Program-made: the position numbers and the translations under genes | Assembly (NCBI GenBank): GCA_021648485.1 | Contig: JAKISS010000015.1 | Span: 1-53,618, forward strand | Direction of reading: 5' to 3' | Source: Gammaproteobacteria bacterium | GTDB taxonomy: Bacteria; Pseudomonadota; Gammaproteobacteria; SZUA-152 | DNA: 53,618 nucleotides | The notes under the pieces: generated by a model | Databases searched by the model: none | What the model saw: the letters and a program-made list of their open reading frames with translations, nothing else | What the model was told of the DNA's origin: nothing | In this document: one piece after another, positions 52,665 through 53,618 of the stretch | Layout: the number at the start of each line of letters is the position of its first letter | Numbering within the stretch: the stretch's first letter is position 1

Positions 52665-53492
52665 TGAAATAAGAAAGCACTAACAATGGGTATCGCAGGG
52701 CAGGATGAAGCCTATCTGGCGGGTTTTTTATTAGAAATAAGATTATGAAGTTTGCGGATTTAAATGTCGAGTATTTTTATTTAACTTTCCATCGTCAGGT
52801 TTAAACCACGGGCTTTAGCAGTGATACTATCTCGAAAAGACTGAAGAGGAGCATGGGTTGCAGATCATACAGTACACCAAACTAGAGTATCTAGTTGTAT
52901 GGATTACAAAAAATTTAAAATGGAACCAAAATCGGCTGCGTCATTTCGGCGACGCGTATTCGGACTTTCAGTCCGTTATTTAGGCCCACTACCTTTAGAC
53001 TGTAGTTGTTTAGTATGAATCCCGCGTCAAAAGGGAAGCTTTAGTCACCCGAAAAACCACGCGTGCCTTGCCGCGTATTAGTCTAGGGCTTCAGGATTGT
53101 CTTTGAATTGGGCAGCATGAAGCCTTTACGCTACTGAGACATGCGGAGGACTATCTGGAGATGCAGTGTAATATTGCAACAGGAGTGTCCTAAGGGTTTC
53201 TGTATTGTGCTCGGTGTGCGTTTTGTCAATGCAGCTTATGGGCTATCTGAGGGGGTCTATTCGTTGGCAGAATGAAGACGACGAAAAGGGCTGCGATACT
53301 GAAACAGATCATGCGCTATTGCCTTTGTTTCGCGTTATTTTTGGCCCACTAGACAGTGGAAACATTATTCGGTGAACCGACTGAAGTAAAAGAAAAATTA
53401 GGTCCGGCACATCGACGATTACATGCGAAGAAATGGTTCATGAAATGATGGAAAATGATCTTGAGTTGATAAAACGAGATACTCTAAATTAA
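52665..53492 (+). pseudogene. gmd: Decayed GDP-mannose 4,6-dehydratase
   Basis: No long frame exists here, but Gmd can be followed through several frames. Near 52671-52748: KKALTMGIAGQDEAYLAGFL (intact Gmd: KKALITG..GQDGAYLAEFL), then YEVCGFKCR. Near 53017-53160: REALVTRKTTRALPRISLGL, QDCL, HAEDYLEMQ. Near 53170-53260: IATGV, VRFVNAAYG and IRWQNEDDEKGCDTET. Near 53356-53492: VETLFGEPTEVKEKLG and EEMVHEMMENDLELIKRD. Multiple stops and frameshifts and a shorter length (828 bases against about 1,050-1,120) show it is dead. Its stop TAA still overlaps the start of the next gene, as in a former gmd-wcaI type operon. The GDP-fucose branch is thus lost here. Confidence 0.85.
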
Positions 53493-53618
53493 TGAAAATA
53501 TTAATTTACGGGATTAATTTTTCGCCTGAATTAACCGGTATAGGGAAATATTCTGGTGAAATGGCGGCTTGGTTGACCTCTCGGGGGCACGAGGTTCGCG
53601 TGGTCACTGCTCCTCCCT
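53492..53618 (+). CDS. WcaI-like glycosyltransferase (partial, cut by window end)
   Basis: Forty-two codons are visible: MKILIYGINFSPELTGIGKY, then SGEMAAWLTSRGHEVRVVTA. This is the highly characteristic N-terminus of WcaI-type GT4 enzymes of colanic acid and related exopolysaccharides. The ATG overlaps the final TAA of the gmd relic (TAATG). In colanic acid clusters wcaI stands downstream of gmd and fcl, which supports the identification of both. The rest of the gene lies outside the window. Confidence 0.88.
   Translation, partial: MKILIYGINFSPELTGIGKYSGEMAAWLTSRGHEVRVVTAPP

Noticed and set aside
52855-52960. Possible IS200/IS605 transposase remnant (YTKLEYLVVWITKN-like frame, GGGCTTTAGC nearby)
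   Set aside because: The resemblance is short, and clear Gmd segments before and after it explain the stretch better as part of the gmd relic.

Overview
The window looks like chromosome of a gammaproteobacterium outside the Enterobacterales. The main support is the run cmk-rpsA-ihfB-lapA-lapB-pyrF-comEA, plus an MTA deaminase (mtaD) with mtnA, a SAH-riboswitch ahcY next to metK, and an EPS-associated MarR regulator at the edge of a large surface-polysaccharide locus. I cannot name the genus. No rRNA, tRNA, CRISPR array or intact insertion sequence was seen.

Layout. 1-9.3 kb is a mixed region: a decayed alkene-reductase fragment with its TetR regulator, a lipoprotein, proS with a lytic transglycosylase, a DUF3179 protein, a HipA-family (HipH/YjjJ-type) kinase and an antitoxin relic. 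9.4-21.2 kb, on the minus strand, holds mtaD, a frameshifted gene and nine co-directional signalling genes (receivers, kinases, HDOD, HD-GYP-like) without any visible DNA-binding output domain; a broken Kef-type antiporter follows. 21.3-29 kb is the housekeeping run mtnA, cmk, rpsA, ihfB, lapA, lapB, pyrF and a ComEA-like gene. 29.4-32 kb starts polysaccharide synthesis (wzz, manC). 32.1-36.7 kb is the SAM cycle (metK, SAH riboswitch, ahcY, metF), interrupted by a HEPN/MNT toxin-antitoxin pair. 37.1-39.9 kb carries the EPS MarR regulator, two more HEPN/MNT pairs and a broken nucleotidyltransferase. 39.9-53.6 kb is the surface-polysaccharide locus: rfbB, rfbA, FkbM methyltransferases, flippase, polymerase, formyltransferase, glycosyltransferases, WecE-type aminotransferase, a half-size NDP-hexose 2,3-dehydratase, a Gfo/Idh/MocA ketoreductase, a heavily decayed gmd and the start of a WcaI-like glycosyltransferase.

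How the genes work together. rfbA and rfbB make dTDP-4-keto-6-deoxyglucose, but rfbC and rfbD are absent here. The 2,3-dehydratase, the ketoreductase, the 4-aminotransferase and the formyltransferase together would give a dTDP-4-formamido-2,4,6-trideoxyhexose. That is 2-deoxysugar chemistry best known from antibiotic biosynthesis, placed in a Wzx/Wzy-type glycan locus. The flippase, polymerase and Wzz would export and size the polymer. This predicted sugar pathway and the cluster of three HEPN/MNT modules, one lying in the SAH-controlled SAM-cycle unit, are the most interesting signals. Several gene relics (nemA-like, higA-like, antiporter, nucleotidyltransferase, gmd) show continuing decay.
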